Positions 1 to 9,333 are shown, counted from the first letter of the stretch. The stretch: DNA of 64,000 bases from Mucilaginibacter auburnensis (GCF_002797815.1 NZ_PGFJ01000001.1:1860001-1924000), one strand, 5' to 3'. Program-made: numbers and translations. Notes: a model not told the origin generated them from the letters alone.

Positions 1-479
1 CTAAACCCATCTATTGCGCTCTGGTATTCCTGCTCAATATTGTTAAAGATGCCTTCTATCACTGCTTCCTCACTTTCTGAAAGGTGTAGTGCCTCATGCA
101 GTTCATAAGAAAAAAAATGAAAGCTCTTTATCCTCGCCGCGAGGGCGGTACCGGCAATAAAGTCCGGGTGAAACATCAATGTCATGCCGCCCGGTGGTTT
201 GGAGCCCGAATTGAGTTTCATCAACAACTGGTTGGGTGATATAAAAGCCATCATCCCTTCATCGAAATCGTAATGCCGCTGCCCGTATTTCAACTTGCCA
301 TCATAATCCTTTTTAATTGATATACAATAAAAGTTGAGTGTAAAGTGTTGCAGATCAATCAGACGGCTATAATCCGTATGTTCATGTGTGAACACACTGA
401 TTAAGGGGTGTTTAGGTTTGGACAGACCGAGCAGCCGGTGCTGCTCGGATATAGAGTTGATCAAATACGGCTCTTTCAC
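1..479 (-). CDS. AraC-type transcriptional regulator, N-terminal part (cut by window edge)
   Basis: Reading from a GTG at 477-479 the frame stays open to position 1 (159 codons) and begins VKEPYLINSISEQHRLLGL. The visible part has the character of the N-terminal cupin-like sensing region found in Bacteroidota AraC-family regulators, including the segments GMMAFISPNQ and GGMTLMFHPDF. The helix-turn-helix DNA-binding domain would lie beyond position 1, so the class is inferred from the N-terminal region alone. The gene starts 9 bases after the alcohol dehydrogenase stop on the same strand, so the two are probably co-transcribed and the regulator may control that enzyme. The GTG start was chosen because the preceding in-frame sequence carries no better start and the protein already begins at the usual place. 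Confidence 0.7.
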   Translation of the reverse strand, partial: MKEPYLINSISEQHRLLGLSKPKHPLISVFTHEHTDYSRLIDLQHFTLNFYCISIKKDYDGKLKYGQRHYDFDEGMMAFISPNQLLMKLNSGSKPPGGMTLMFHPDFIAGTALAARIKSFHFFSYELHEALHLSESEEAVIEGIFNNIEQEYQSAIDGF

Positions 480-488
480 ACATTAAAT

Positions 489-1529
489 TTACAAGGTTTT
501 CATGTCTATCACAAACCTGTATTTAACATCACCCTTTTGCATACGATCATACGCCATATGAATATCTTTGATGTCAATCAGTTCGATCTCTGAAACAATA
601 TTGTGTTCTGCACAGAAATCCAGCATTTCTTGTGTCTCCGGCAAACCACCCGCGCCAGATCCTGCAATAGTTTTGTTACCTACAGCCAAAGAAAACGATG
701 AAACTTCCCAGGGCTTAGACGGCAATCCAACGTTAATATAAACTCCGTTAGTTTTCAGTGTATTAAGATAAGGGTTGATATCGGTACTGCTTGCTACCGT
801 ATCCAGCACAAAATCAAAATGCTTAAAAACGTTTTTCATTTGTTCTTCGTCTCTGGAGATCACAAAATGATCTGCACCCAGTTCCCTCGCAGCCACTTCT
901 TTATTAGGCGATGTGCTGATTACCGTCACCTCCGCGCCGAAGGCCTTGCCAAACTTCACACCCATATGGCCGAGGCCACCTAAGCCCACCACGGCTAATT
1001 TGTGTCCGGTACCCACATTGAATTTCTTAAGTGGTGAGTAAGTTGTGATGCCTGCGCATAATAGTGGTGCTACCGCCGCCAGATCCAGTTTTTCGGAGAT
1101 GCGATGTACAAAGTCTTCATTCACCACAATTGAATCCGAATAGCCGCCGTAAGCCGGTTTGCCTTCATGATCAAGATTGTTGTAGGTCTGTACCGGAGCC
1201 ACGGTACAAAATTGCTCTTGTCCGTTTTTGCAGTCCTCACATTCCCGGCAAGCGTCAACCATCACACCCACGCCACCCAAATTGCCTACACTAAACTTTT
1301 TCACGTGTGCACCAACTGCACTGATCCGGCCCACAATTTCATGGCCCGGTACCATGGGGAATATCCCCGGGAACCATTCGTTTCTTGTGAGGTGAATGTC
1401 GGTATGGCAAACACCGCAATACAGAATTTCTATCTGCACATCATGCGCCCCTATATCACGCCTTTCAAAATGCCATGGCGCCAACGGGCTCTCCGCTGTT
1501 TGCGCCGCATATCCTTTTGCTGTTATCAT
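489..1529 (-). CDS. Zinc-dependent NAD(P) alcohol dehydrogenase (cinnamyl alcohol dehydrogenase/YahK-like)
   Basis: This 346-residue protein is a medium-chain dehydrogenase that should interconvert aldehydes and alcohols with NAD(P)H in the cytoplasm. Catalytic zinc ligands are visible as Cys41 in CGVCHTD, His63-Glu64 in GHE and Cys158 in LLCAG. The structural zinc is bound by Cys94, 97, 100 and 108 (CRECEDC..C). The dinucleotide-binding turn GLGGLG is at 182-187. Length and motif order match the CAD/YahK group. The start is ATG. It is followed after 9 bases by an AraC-type regulator on the same strand. The physiological aldehyde cannot be told from sequence. Confidence 0.93.
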   Translation of the reverse strand: MITAKGYAAQTAESPLAPWHFERRDIGAHDVQIEILYCGVCHTDIHLTRNEWFPGIFPMVPGHEIVGRISAVGAHVKKFSVGNLGGVGVMVDACRECEDCKNGQEQFCTVAPVQTYNNLDHEGKPAYGGYSDSIVVNEDFVHRISEKLDLAAVAPLLCAGITTYSPLKKFNVGTGHKLAVVGLGGLGHMGVKFGKAFGAEVTVISTSPNKEVAARELGADHFVISRDEEQMKNVFKHFDFVLDTVASSTDINPYLNTLKTNGVYINVGLPSKPWEVSSFSLAVGNKTIAGSGAGGLPETQEMLDFCAEHNIVSEIELIDIKDIHMAYDRMQKGDVKYRFVIDMKTL

Positions 1530-1616
1530 AGTTCAAAAGTATCTTGCAACTACCAAACCAAATGCGCTCAATCCGGGAACTGTGTAGCCGTTTTGTATTA
1601 TTTAACGAGAAGAGAT

Positions 1617-3053
1617 TTACTTAATGTTAAATACATCGCTCAGTGCGCGTTTTGCGGCGTGGTATCCGCACATGCCATGTACGCCGCCACCCGGAGGGGT
1701 TGATGATGAGCAGATATAAATTCCCTTAGCAGAAGTTTTGTAGGGAGACCAACGCAACACCGGCCTGGTAAACAACTGACCGATATCTATTACCCCACCG
1801 TTAATGTCGCCACCTATGTAATTAGCATTGTACTCCTGCATTTGCGCGGTATTAAAAGTGTGGCGTGCCAATATTCGTTCGCGAAAGCTGGGCGCGAAGC
1901 GCTCTATCTGTCGCTCTATAATATCCGTCATGTCTTTTTTAGAGCCGTTAGGTACATGACAGTAGGCCCAGGCGGTGTGTTTCCCTTCGGGCGCACGGGT
2001 TGCATCAATGAGGCTTTGTTGGGCGAATAATACGTATGGATTTTCGGAGTGCTTGCCTGCCGATGATGACTTCTCCGAAGCTGCGATCTCGGCCAATGTG
2101 CCACCCAAATGAACGGTTCCGGCCAGTTTACATTCATTAGCAGTGAAAGGGGTTGGCCCGTCAAGCGCCCAATCAACTTTAAAAACGCCGTCGCCGTAAC
2201 GGTAACGCTCCAACTGCCATTTATAAATGGAAGAAAATTTATGACCTGCTATCTCTAAAATTTGTTTTGGCGTAACGTCAAATAGCAATGCGTGCGCTGA
2301 GGGTAATTGACTTAACGATTTTACATAAGTGTCAAGCTGAACTGTTCCGCCTAAGTGTTTGAAATAAGCTGTGAGCGCCTCAGCAATTTGCTGTGAACCT
2401 CCCTTGGGTATAACCCATCCGCCCAAATGAGCATTGGCCATCAGCACAAGCCCGATAGCTGAAGTAGCAATATTTGATAAAGGCTGTATGGAGTGAGCCG
2501 CCATGCCGGCAAACAACGCTCTGGCTTTCTCTGTTTTAAACTGTTTGGCAAGCAAAGTTGCAGGCTGTAATGCATTAATACCAAACGCAGCCAGCCTTAG
2601 CGGGTGTTTGGGGAAACTAAGCGGCCCCAAGGTATCTGCATCTATATAAGGCCATTGGTTTACTGCACCACCAATAAGATCAAGGTAAATTTGTTTGTCT
2701 TCACCGAGCTGCGATGCGGTTTTTTCAATATCAGCGTATACGGCTGCGGCAAGGCCACCGTCTAAAGGATGAGCTGCTTCAATTGCGGGGCGTAAATATT
2801 CCAATCCATATTGTTTCAACGGCAGTGTTCTGAAAAAAGGAGACGCAGCTGCAAGAGGGTGAACGGCTGAACATACATCGTGCTTAAAGCCGGGAAGCGT
2901 CAATTCTGCTGTGCGCATTCCGCCACCCGTTGCGCTCTTAGCTTCAATTACCAGCACGCGTAACCCTTTTTGCTGCATTAATATGCCAGCTGCCAGACCG
3001 TTAGGGCCTGAACCGATAACTATTGCATCGAAATCTCTCTTTTCAAGCGGCAT
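1617..3053 (-). CDS. FAD-dependent oxidoreductase, phytoene desaturase/PYROXD2-like
   Basis: A 478-residue flavoprotein with the FAD-binding dinucleotide motif GSGPNG at 14-19 followed by an acidic end to the second beta strand (VLVIEAKSATGGG). Near the C-terminus it has PPGGGVHGMCGYHAAK, the second FAD contact typical of phytoene-desaturase-like oxidoreductases. No carotenoid genes (crtB, crtY) lie nearby, so a carotenoid role is not supported and the substrate is unknown. It lies 35 bases downstream of the YeiH-type transporter on the same strand and may be the tail of that transcription unit. Start is ATG. Confidence 0.85.
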   Translation of the reverse strand: MPLEKRDFDAIVIGSGPNGLAAGILMQQKGLRVLVIEAKSATGGGMRTAELTLPGFKHDVCSAVHPLAAASPFFRTLPLKQYGLEYLRPAIEAAHPLDGGLAAAVYADIEKTASQLGEDKQIYLDLIGGAVNQWPYIDADTLGPLSFPKHPLRLAAFGINALQPATLLAKQFKTEKARALFAGMAAHSIQPLSNIATSAIGLVLMANAHLGGWVIPKGGSQQIAEALTAYFKHLGGTVQLDTYVKSLSQLPSAHALLFDVTPKQILEIAGHKFSSIYKWQLERYRYGDGVFKVDWALDGPTPFTANECKLAGTVHLGGTLAEIAASEKSSSAGKHSENPYVLFAQQSLIDATRAPEGKHTAWAYCHVPNGSKKDMTDIIERQIERFAPSFRERILARHTFNTAQMQEYNANYIGGDINGGVIDIGQLFTRPVLRWSPYKTSAKGIYICSSSTPPGGGVHGMCGYHAAKRALSDVFNIK

Positions 3054-3088
3054 CTTTAAACTAACTGATTTAAAATTAATATGTTATG

Positions 3089-4333
3089 CTAAAACAGCAA
3101 ATAAGCTATTACAAGGGTAACTATTATATTAAACGTTTGGGCAGTTAAAAATGCATAAATAGGTTTTTTGTTGCCACTATGGAACAGGTCTTTAAAATTA
3201 GTTTCCAGCCCTATACTTGTAAACGCCAATGCAAACCATAAACCCTGCAGGTTTTTTAACGGCCCTTTCACTTCGGCGGCCGTCTCAGGCGATAAGGCAA
3301 ACGAGAACAGCAGTGATGCTGCAATAAACCCGATAACAAATTTCGGAAACCTTTCCCAGATCACAGCCAGCGTTGGCTTAGTGCCCTTGTCCTGGGCGTT
3401 TGGATGTTTGGTATATGTCCAGTAAACAGAAATGGCAAATGCGGCAACACCCAATAAAACGTTTTGAGAAAACTTAACAATGGTACTTATTTTCAACGCG
3501 GCATCGCCTACTAAACTGCCCGATGCTACCACTGCGCCAGTGGTATCTATGCTTCCGCCAAGCCAAGCCCCGGTTACTTCCTGCGAAAGCCCCATTGCTT
3601 TTGCGGCGTAAGGCATTAACACCATCATAGGCACAGCTGTGATAAGCACCAATGATATAACCAGAGATAGTTTTTTTGAATCGCCTTTTATGGCACCTGA
3701 TGTTGCAATAGCTGCCGATACCCCGCAGATAGATACCGCGCTTGACAACATCATGGCCAGCTCATCGTCTATCTTCAGCTTTTTACATACCCAATAGGAA
3801 AAATACCATACAGAAACTACCACCGCCAGCGCCTGTATTAAACCCAGTGATCCGGCTTTAAGGATATCGCCAAAAATGATGGTAGTACCTAAGAGTACTA
3901 AACCAATTTTTACAAAAAATTCAGAAGTAAGCGCTTCCCTGAACCAGGTTGGCAGGGTAAACACGTTTCCGATAAATAAACCGATCAGCAAGCTAAAAAT
4001 AACCGCCTCCAGATTATAGTTTTTTACCGTGCTATTGCCAGCTATTATTAGTGCCAGTATGGTAAGCAGGTAAACTACCGGAAATACAGTAGCTACGTCT
4101 TTGATAGGTTTGCCTAACAGTACCACGCCGATAAGGGCAATGGCGAATACATAAATAAATTGTGCTCCAATATTTGCCAGATTGGAGGTGTTAAGCACTT
4201 TTCCGGTAAGTTCATTACTTGTTGTCCAACTAAACTCAGGGGTTGATAAAACGAGCCCTGCTAATGAAAGGCCAATAATACCAAATCCCAATAACACGAT
4301 CACCCAATCTTCGGGCAGTAAACTTTTTGACAT
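3089..4333 (-). CDS. yeiH: YeiH-family putative sulfate exporter (UPF0324)
   Basis: A 414-residue integral membrane protein with about ten hydrophobic segments. It has the family-typical stretches NVFTLPTWFREAL and SAVSICGVSAAIATSGAIK, and a glycine-rich loop GAWLGGSIDTTGAVVASG. The YeiH family is annotated as a putative sulfate exporter. Here it lies 11 bases downstream of a sulfite dehydrogenase, which fits export of the sulfate formed from sulfite. Transport of sulfate is inferred from family and context and is not shown by sequence. Start is ATG. Confidence 0.85.
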   Translation of the reverse strand: MSKSLLPEDWVIVLLGFGIIGLSLAGLVLSTPEFSWTTSNELTGKVLNTSNLANIGAQFIYVFAIALIGVVLLGKPIKDVATVFPVVYLLTILALIIAGNSTVKNYNLEAVIFSLLIGLFIGNVFTLPTWFREALTSEFFVKIGLVLLGTTIIFGDILKAGSLGLIQALAVVVSVWYFSYWVCKKLKIDDELAMMLSSAVSICGVSAAIATSGAIKGDSKKLSLVISLVLITAVPMMVLMPYAAKAMGLSQEVTGAWLGGSIDTTGAVVASGSLVGDAALKISTIVKFSQNVLLGVAAFAISVYWTYTKHPNAQDKGTKPTLAVIWERFPKFVIGFIAASLLFSFALSPETAAEVKGPLKNLQGLWFALAFTSIGLETNFKDLFHSGNKKPIYAFLTAQTFNIIVTLVIAYLLF

Positions 4334-4344
4334 TTTATTTTTGT

Positions 4345-5577
4345 TTATTTAATTATTTCCGGTTTAAAAAGAACTTTACCATCGGGTTTTATCTGCCATG
4401 CGGTGATGGGGTTCATATGGTAGCCGCCCATATCAGGCCCGCGTGCTTCAGCAAGCTGTTTTAATGTTGGCTGTATATACCCGGTTTCATCAGTTACGCG
4501 GCTGAGTATTTCGGTTGCCGCTCCGTTCCAATTCCAAAGATATCTAAAGTAGGTATGCGCCTTACTTAGTACCGGCTCCTGCAAATTTGCCAACTCCCAG
4601 GTTTTGCCTCCGTCTGTGCTAACTTCAACTTTATCAACCTTTCCCCGTCCGCTCCAGGCAATGCCCCTTATTTCTATCCACCCGCTATTTACTTGTTGTG
4701 GATATGACGGATAGGTGATGATGGAACGCGCGTCCATCTCGAAGCTGAACATGCGTATCTTGTCTTTAACCGGATAAGTATATTTTGAGGTGTCTTCACG
4801 CGTCATGTACGGCTCGTCTGATATTTCAATCCTGCGAAGCCATTTTATATTCATATTACCCTCGAAGCCGGGTAACAGCAATCGGATAGGATAGCCTTGT
4901 TCCGGGCGGATAGCTTCGCCATTTTGCGCATATACTATCATCGCATCGTCCCATGCTTTGGCGATGGGGATAGTGCGGGTCATTACAGCGGCATCCGAAC
5001 CTTCGGCCAAAAACCACTTAGCTTTGGCATCCACGCCAGTCTCACGTAATAGGGTTGAAAGTAATACCCCTGTCCATTCGCTTTGGCTGGTTAAACCCAA
5101 TACGTCCTGCGGGGTTAGGTCTTCTTTTCCACCCCTGAAATTACCTGCGCATTCTATAAAACAGATGCGCGAAACGGCGGGAAATTTTTTCAGATCGGAC
5201 ACAGTAAATTTCATAGGTTTATTTACCAAACCATGTATCAACATCTGGTGCTTTGCCGGATCAATTACGGGCACACCGGCATGATGGCGCTCATAGTGCA
5301 GGTCTGAAGGTGTTATTGTACCATACGTATCCTGTAACGGCGTCCGCGATGATATGTCAGACGGTTTACGTACAGGCTGCTCAAATGCCGACCGTTTGCC
5401 CACAGCACTTGGACCTGCCCCGGGTGACTTAGTTGGATCATCTGTAATACCAACGCTTTCTGTTCCCGCATTATGAGCCACTGCCTTGTTTATTGGCAAC
5501 GCTACGGCACCGGCAATAATGCCGAGCAATGTTCTCCTATTGATTTTATGAGAAGTTTGTTTTTTATGTTTTTCCAT
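4345..5577 (-). CDS. soxC: Sulfite dehydrogenase, molybdenum subunit (SoxC/sulfite oxidase family)
   Basis: A 410-residue molybdopterin enzyme expected to oxidise sulfite to sulfate outside the cytoplasm. The N-terminus has a twin-arginine signal (Arg14-Arg15 in KINRRTLLGI followed by a hydrophobic stretch). The molybdenum-ligand cysteine is Cys143 in ECAGNFRGG. The segment ITPSDLHYERHHAGVPVIDP is characteristic of SoxC, and the C-terminal half is the dimerisation domain. ATG at 5577 was preferred to an in-frame GTG at 5580 because it forms a TGATG stop-start overlap with the cytochrome gene, implying translational coupling. No soxXYZAB genes are present, so this is a stand-alone sulfite dehydrogenase rather than a full Sox system. 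Confidence 0.9.
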   Translation of the reverse strand: MEKHKKQTSHKINRRTLLGIIAGAVALPINKAVAHNAGTESVGITDDPTKSPGAGPSAVGKRSAFEQPVRKPSDISSRTPLQDTYGTITPSDLHYERHHAGVPVIDPAKHQMLIHGLVNKPMKFTVSDLKKFPAVSRICFIECAGNFRGGKEDLTPQDVLGLTSQSEWTGVLLSTLLRETGVDAKAKWFLAEGSDAAVMTRTIPIAKAWDDAMIVYAQNGEAIRPEQGYPIRLLLPGFEGNMNIKWLRRIEISDEPYMTREDTSKYTYPVKDKIRMFSFEMDARSIITYPSYPQQVNSGWIEIRGIAWSGRGKVDKVEVSTDGGKTWELANLQEPVLSKAHTYFRYLWNWNGAATEILSRVTDETGYIQPTLKQLAEARGPDMGGYHMNPITAWQIKPDGKVLFKPEIIK

Positions 5578-6176
5578 CACTTAACTTCCGGGCCTCCTTC
5601 GCGGTTATCCATAATAAATAGTTTTTTTGCAGGCATAACTACCTTTGGAAGGGTTTGAGCGTTTATTACGGTGTTGTTCTTGATTATTTTATTTGCGTTT
5701 AAAAGATAGGCTGTTAAACTGTAAACCTCATTGTCTGTTAACGAACCGGGCTGGTTGTAAGGCATTGCTCTTCTGATATAATCAAATAACGTTGTGGCAT
5801 ATGGCCAGTAATTACCAATTGTTTTTGGGCGACTTGTCGCCAAGGTATCTCCAACCAATGCTGCGCCCAAAAGCTTTTCGTCAGGTGCCTGCCTGCCACC
5901 TGCACCATGGCATACAGCGCATTTTAAGGTATAGATGGTGCTGCCTGTTTTGGCATCGCCTTTTCCGGGCGGCAGGCCTTTTCCGTCGGGCCTTACGTCA
6001 ATATCCCAGGCTGCTATCTCAGCAGGAGTGGCTTGCCTTCCAAATTCAAAGCTGGCCGGCCATTTTGTTGTATCGGCTTGAGGCAGTTGAATAGCTGACC
6101 TATTGTTATCAACAATAAGAGCTGAAAAAGCCATTATTGACGGAAACGTAAGCGCAACAAATATTTTGCTTTTCAT
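5577..6176 (-). CDS. Monohaem cytochrome c, electron acceptor partner of sulfite dehydrogenase
   Basis: A 199-residue exported cytochrome c with an N-terminal hydrophobic segment (about residues 5-22) and one haem-binding motif CAVCH at 86-90. A methionine near residue 139 (RRAMPYNQPGSLTDNEVYSLTAYLL region) is the likely axial ligand. The lead-in GKGLPPGKGDAKTG resembles SoxD/SorB-type cytochromes that take electrons from SoxC-type sulfite dehydrogenases. Its TGA stop shares one base with the soxC ATG, so the two products should be made together. It ends 2 bases after the upstream DoxX-like gene in transcription order. The SoxD-like role is inferred from position and motif context. Confidence 0.87.
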   Translation of the reverse strand: MKSKIFVALTFPSIMAFSALIVDNNRSAIQLPQADTTKWPASFEFGRQATPAEIAAWDIDVRPDGKGLPPGKGDAKTGSTIYTLKCAVCHGAGGRQAPDEKLLGAALVGDTLATSRPKTIGNYWPYATTLFDYIRRAMPYNQPGSLTDNEVYSLTAYLLNANKIIKNNTVINAQTLPKVVMPAKKLFIMDNREGGPEVK

Positions 6177-6178
6177 TG

Positions 6179-7978
6179 TTAGTTGTATTTACCGGCAACC
6201 AATGTGCTCTTTGGTAGCGTATATTTTCTATCATACCTGTCTAACACCACATAAATGGAGTCTTTCTTCTCGTTAACTCCCGATAGAATAACTCTTGAAC
6301 CGTCAGTAGTTTCATATTTCAATATCATGCGGTTACGCTTCGTTTCACGCGCCGGTACAGCAAATTCACGGTCCCTGCGTGCAGACCATGCCCGTTTATC
6401 TATCATGTGGTTTTCATCGCCTACGTGTTTCCATGCCGCGTCACTTATCCACTTATCTTTCTTTGCTTTTTCGTCCTTTTTATCGGTATTACCTCTTCCT
6501 ACGCGCCGGCCGCCACCTCTTGAGGCTACAGCATTTTTATCCTGAAGATAAAGTACATTATCTACAGTATCGGCATAGTAATGATAGGCGCGCTGACCGC
6601 CGGCTACACCGCTTATCTCAAATGTGCGTTGGATATCGCGCATTGGGCTGCCGCCGCCGTTTGATGGGTCTATCAGTACTGGCTTATTCACCCGAAAGGT
6701 TAGCGTGGTCCAGTTCTCAAAAGTTGCCTCCTGCCATCTAACCGAGTCAAGCGGGTTGTAAGGTATTACTTCACCATTAATTTTGAACTCGGTAACCCGG
6801 TAATTACCTCTCAGTTTTTTTACACCTGCGGTTGATGGTTGCTTGTAAGGATCATACTTAAAATTGATCACTTCGGTATAGGTGAGTACACCAAAGAAAA
6901 TAATGAACGTAAGCGCTTTTAAACCAACGCGCGTATATTTAAGCCATGGCTTTCTAAAATCCGGATAAATTTTGTGTGGTACCGTGTATTTTTCGCGTAT
7001 CAGTAAGTTGTATAAGTCAGGCACATCATCCGCGATCAGGAAGAGGCTTAAAAAAACAAAGTAAAAAGCATAAACGTGTACGCCGCCATCATAAGCATAG
7101 TTAACAAAAGTGATATCGCCTAAAGCAGCAGCAAGTAAAATAGCCCCATATGTGGTTGTTTTTCTGAAAAATAATAGTGCTCCTGCAACAATTTCTACAA
7201 CACCACCAAAAACCTGATACCAAGGCACAATGCCTACGGATAGCCAATAAATTTTTTGTGTGGTGAAATCGCCGAAATTGGTATTTAACAAGCCCAACGA
7301 CGGGTAAGGCATTTGCGTAGGGAAGAGCTTGGTAAAACCAAAGCCTATAATACCTATACCTGCTCTGTAACGTACTATTACCCTTATCCAGTAGTACAAT
7401 ATATCATATGATTTGCTTTTGCGATCAACCAAGGTCCATATTAAGCCACCTATTACACCTATCAACAAGGCTATCCCCCAGTCAATATAATCTAATAGCC
7501 AGTGCCTTTCCGGTGGGAAAACTTCTGATTGCGCAGTATTGTCTTTTTTCTTGGTTAAAGATGATTTAGCAAGCGTTTTGTCCATAGAATCAACAGACGT
7601 GCTGTCATCGTGATTTGCGCGCCTGCCTGAGTGTTCTGCATTATTTTGATTCGTTTTTAGAGTTTTAGATTTTTTACCGTCTCTTTCTCCGCCAGAGCCT
7701 GGAGCGTCTGCAATGTCACCACCGCGCTGTCCGCCGAATAACGACACGAAGCTGGGTTGAAAACGCGCAATATCATACAGGTCGCGGTAATGCGGACGCA
7801 GCCAATTTAGCGTGAAAACGTTTTTATACCAACTGCCCGAAAAAGGAATGCACATGGCCAGCAGGAATATAAACAGCACGCGGAAGCCAAATTTTTTTGA
7901 CGCCGACCATGGTTTTTTTGCTTCGGTAACTTTACCTGTTGATCCAGTATTTTCTGAATGGTGTTTATTTATAGACAT
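6179..7978 (-). CDS. DoxX-like membrane protein with soluble C-terminal domain (long paralogue)
   Basis: A 599-residue membrane protein. After one N-terminal membrane segment comes a charged, low-complexity linker of roughly 80 residues (rich in K, D, S, G), then a four-helix DoxX/DoxD-like region (YWIRVIVRYRAGIGIIG to AFYFVFLSLFLIADD). A soluble C-terminal domain of about 200 residues follows, ending near RDSIYVVLDRYDRKYTLP. The same C-terminal domain is present in the neighbouring gene. DoxD is the small subunit of an archaeal thiosulfate:quinone oxidoreductase, so a link to quinone reduction in sulfur oxidation is plausible but not shown. Compared with its paralogue it carries two extra inserts, the linker and a basic Gly/Arg/Lys-rich stretch in the C-terminal domain. 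Confidence 0.75.
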   Translation of the reverse strand: MSINKHHSENTGSTGKVTEAKKPWSASKKFGFRVLFIFLLAMCIPFSGSWYKNVFTLNWLRPHYRDLYDIARFQPSFVSLFGGQRGGDIADAPGSGGERDGKKSKTLKTNQNNAEHSGRRANHDDSTSVDSMDKTLAKSSLTKKKDNTAQSEVFPPERHWLLDYIDWGIALLIGVIGGLIWTLVDRKSKSYDILYYWIRVIVRYRAGIGIIGFGFTKLFPTQMPYPSLGLLNTNFGDFTTQKIYWLSVGIVPWYQVFGGVVEIVAGALLFFRKTTTYGAILLAAALGDITFVNYAYDGGVHVYAFYFVFLSLFLIADDVPDLYNLLIREKYTVPHKIYPDFRKPWLKYTRVGLKALTFIIFFGVLTYTEVINFKYDPYKQPSTAGVKKLRGNYRVTEFKINGEVIPYNPLDSVRWQEATFENWTTLTFRVNKPVLIDPSNGGGSPMRDIQRTFEISGVAGGQRAYHYYADTVDNVLYLQDKNAVASRGGGRRVGRGNTDKKDEKAKKDKWISDAAWKHVGDENHMIDKRAWSARRDREFAVPARETKRNRMILKYETTDGSRVILSGVNEKKDSIYVVLDRYDRKYTLPKSTLVAGKYN

Positions 7979-8001
7979 AACAGTAATTTTAACTGTGATT
8001 G

Positions 8002-9333
8002 TTAAAGTTTGAGTGATTTACGGCGACTAAGCTGCACTGGATATTTTTTGTCAATTTTATTGAGCACCACATAAATTGAATCTCGTTTTTGATCAACTCC
8101 TGTGAGGATGATGGTTGCTGTATCAGGCCGCGTATAATGCAGTATCAGTTTATCGCCTTTATAATGGTGGTTTTTGTTTTCCAATAAAAGCACATTGTTA
8201 ACACTATCAATTTTGTAACTGTAGTAATGTCTTCCTGCCGTGCCGGCCGACTCATAGTTGCGATCATGATCTTTGTTGAATATTTGCTCGTAATTGGCAG
8301 AATCTACCACTACTGGCGTGTTAGTGCGTATACTTATGGTTGCCCATTTCTCAAATACCACGTCTTTCCACCGAATAGGATCGGTAGCGGAGTAGGGTAG
8401 GTCCTTGTTATTGATCTTGAACACGCTTACATTATAAAGGCCTGCTGCCGATGTTAAGCCAGGCGTGCGCGGAAACTGGTAGGCATCTTGCTTAGCGCCT
8501 GTACTGGCTTTGAAGCCATATAGTAACACGAAGAAGAATAGTACAAACGCTTTGCCTGCAATCCTGATTGGCGCTAACCGACCGGGCAATGCAGGCTTGA
8601 ATTTATTAGGTAGTGTAGGGTGCTCAAGCGACAGAAGATTATAAATTCTTAAAGCATCAAACCATAAAACAAACAGCGCTAAAACAATCAAATAGAAGGC
8701 ATAAACATATTCGCCACCCTCATAGGCCAGGTTAGAGATGAATACGTTGCCCGTAAATACCAATATAATAGCAGCGCCAATAGTTGCGGTTTTTCTGAAT
8801 AGTAACAGCAAGCCGGCTAATACTTCTACTCCACCTAAGAAAGCTTCGTAACCAGGTACAATACCTAAACTCATTGAGAATATTTTCCAGTCGGTAAAAT
8901 CGCCATAAGCTGTGTTGAGATTGCTGATTGAAGGGAATGGCGATTGTAGCGGGAACACTTTAATAATACCATAACCAATTATGCCAATAGCTAACCTGTA
9001 ACGTGCTATTACTCTCAGCCAGTAATACAACTCATCGTAATTGGCATTTTTGAATTTTGAACCTGCCCAGGCAAACGAACCTATTAAAGCAAGTACCGCA
9101 ACTATCAGCCAGTTGATAAAGCTGTCGGGCCCCGGAATAAATTTTGGTGACAAACGGGTAATATTAAATATATCGCCGTAGTTGATATGCAGCCAGTTAA
9201 CACCAAAAATAAACTGAAAAAGATCAACGCTTAACGGAAGCGACAGGAGCGCAAAAAAAAGAAAGACGAAACGAAAGATGGTTTTTTCTCTCTCTGTCCA
9301 ATGTGATGTTTGTTGTGTATCAGTAATACTCAT
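8002..9333 (-). CDS. DoxX-like membrane protein with soluble C-terminal domain (short paralogue)
   Basis: A 443-residue paralogue of the adjacent downstream gene. The two match over the membrane region (YWLRVIARYRLAIGIIGYG; NTAYGDFTDWKIF; LGIVPGYEAF) and over the C-terminal domain (ILTGVDQKRDSIYVVLNKID). It lacks the long charged linker of the other copy. It is the first gene of the 9333-3089 run, with 23 bases to the next gene. Two DoxX-like paralogues plus a cytochrome and a sulfite dehydrogenase suggest a membrane module that passes electrons from sulfite into the respiratory chain. That role is inference; DoxX-family proteins have diverse or unknown functions. Start is ATG, and tRNA-Cys lies 25 bases upstream on the same strand. 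Confidence 0.75.
   Translation of the reverse strand: MSITDTQQTSHWTEREKTIFRFVFLFFALLSLPLSVDLFQFIFGVNWLHINYGDIFNITRLSPKFIPGPDSFINWLIVAVLALIGSFAWAGSKFKNANYDELYYWLRVIARYRLAIGIIGYGIIKVFPLQSPFPSISNLNTAYGDFTDWKIFSMSLGIVPGYEAFLGGVEVLAGLLLLFRKTATIGAAIILVFTGNVFISNLAYEGGEYVYAFYLIVLALFVLWFDALRIYNLLSLEHPTLPNKFKPALPGRLAPIRIAGKAFVLFFFVLLYGFKASTGAKQDAYQFPRTPGLTSAAGLYNVSVFKINNKDLPYSATDPIRWKDVVFEKWATISIRTNTPVVVDSANYEQIFNKDHDRNYESAGTAGRHYYSYKIDSVNNVLLLENKNHHYKGDKLILHYTRPDTATIILTGVDQKRDSIYVVLNKIDKKYPVQLSRRKSLKL

Noticed and set aside
1167-1703. Plus-strand frame of 178 codons opposite the alcohol dehydrogenase
   Set aside because: It is antisense to a strongly supported gene and has no motif of its own.
1617-3053. 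Carotenoid desaturase role for the FAD oxidoreductase
   Set aside because: No other carotenoid genes are near and the fold serves many substrates.
4345-6176. Full Sox thiosulfate oxidation system
   Set aside because: soxX, soxY, soxZ, soxA and soxB are absent; only the sulfite-oxidising pair is present.
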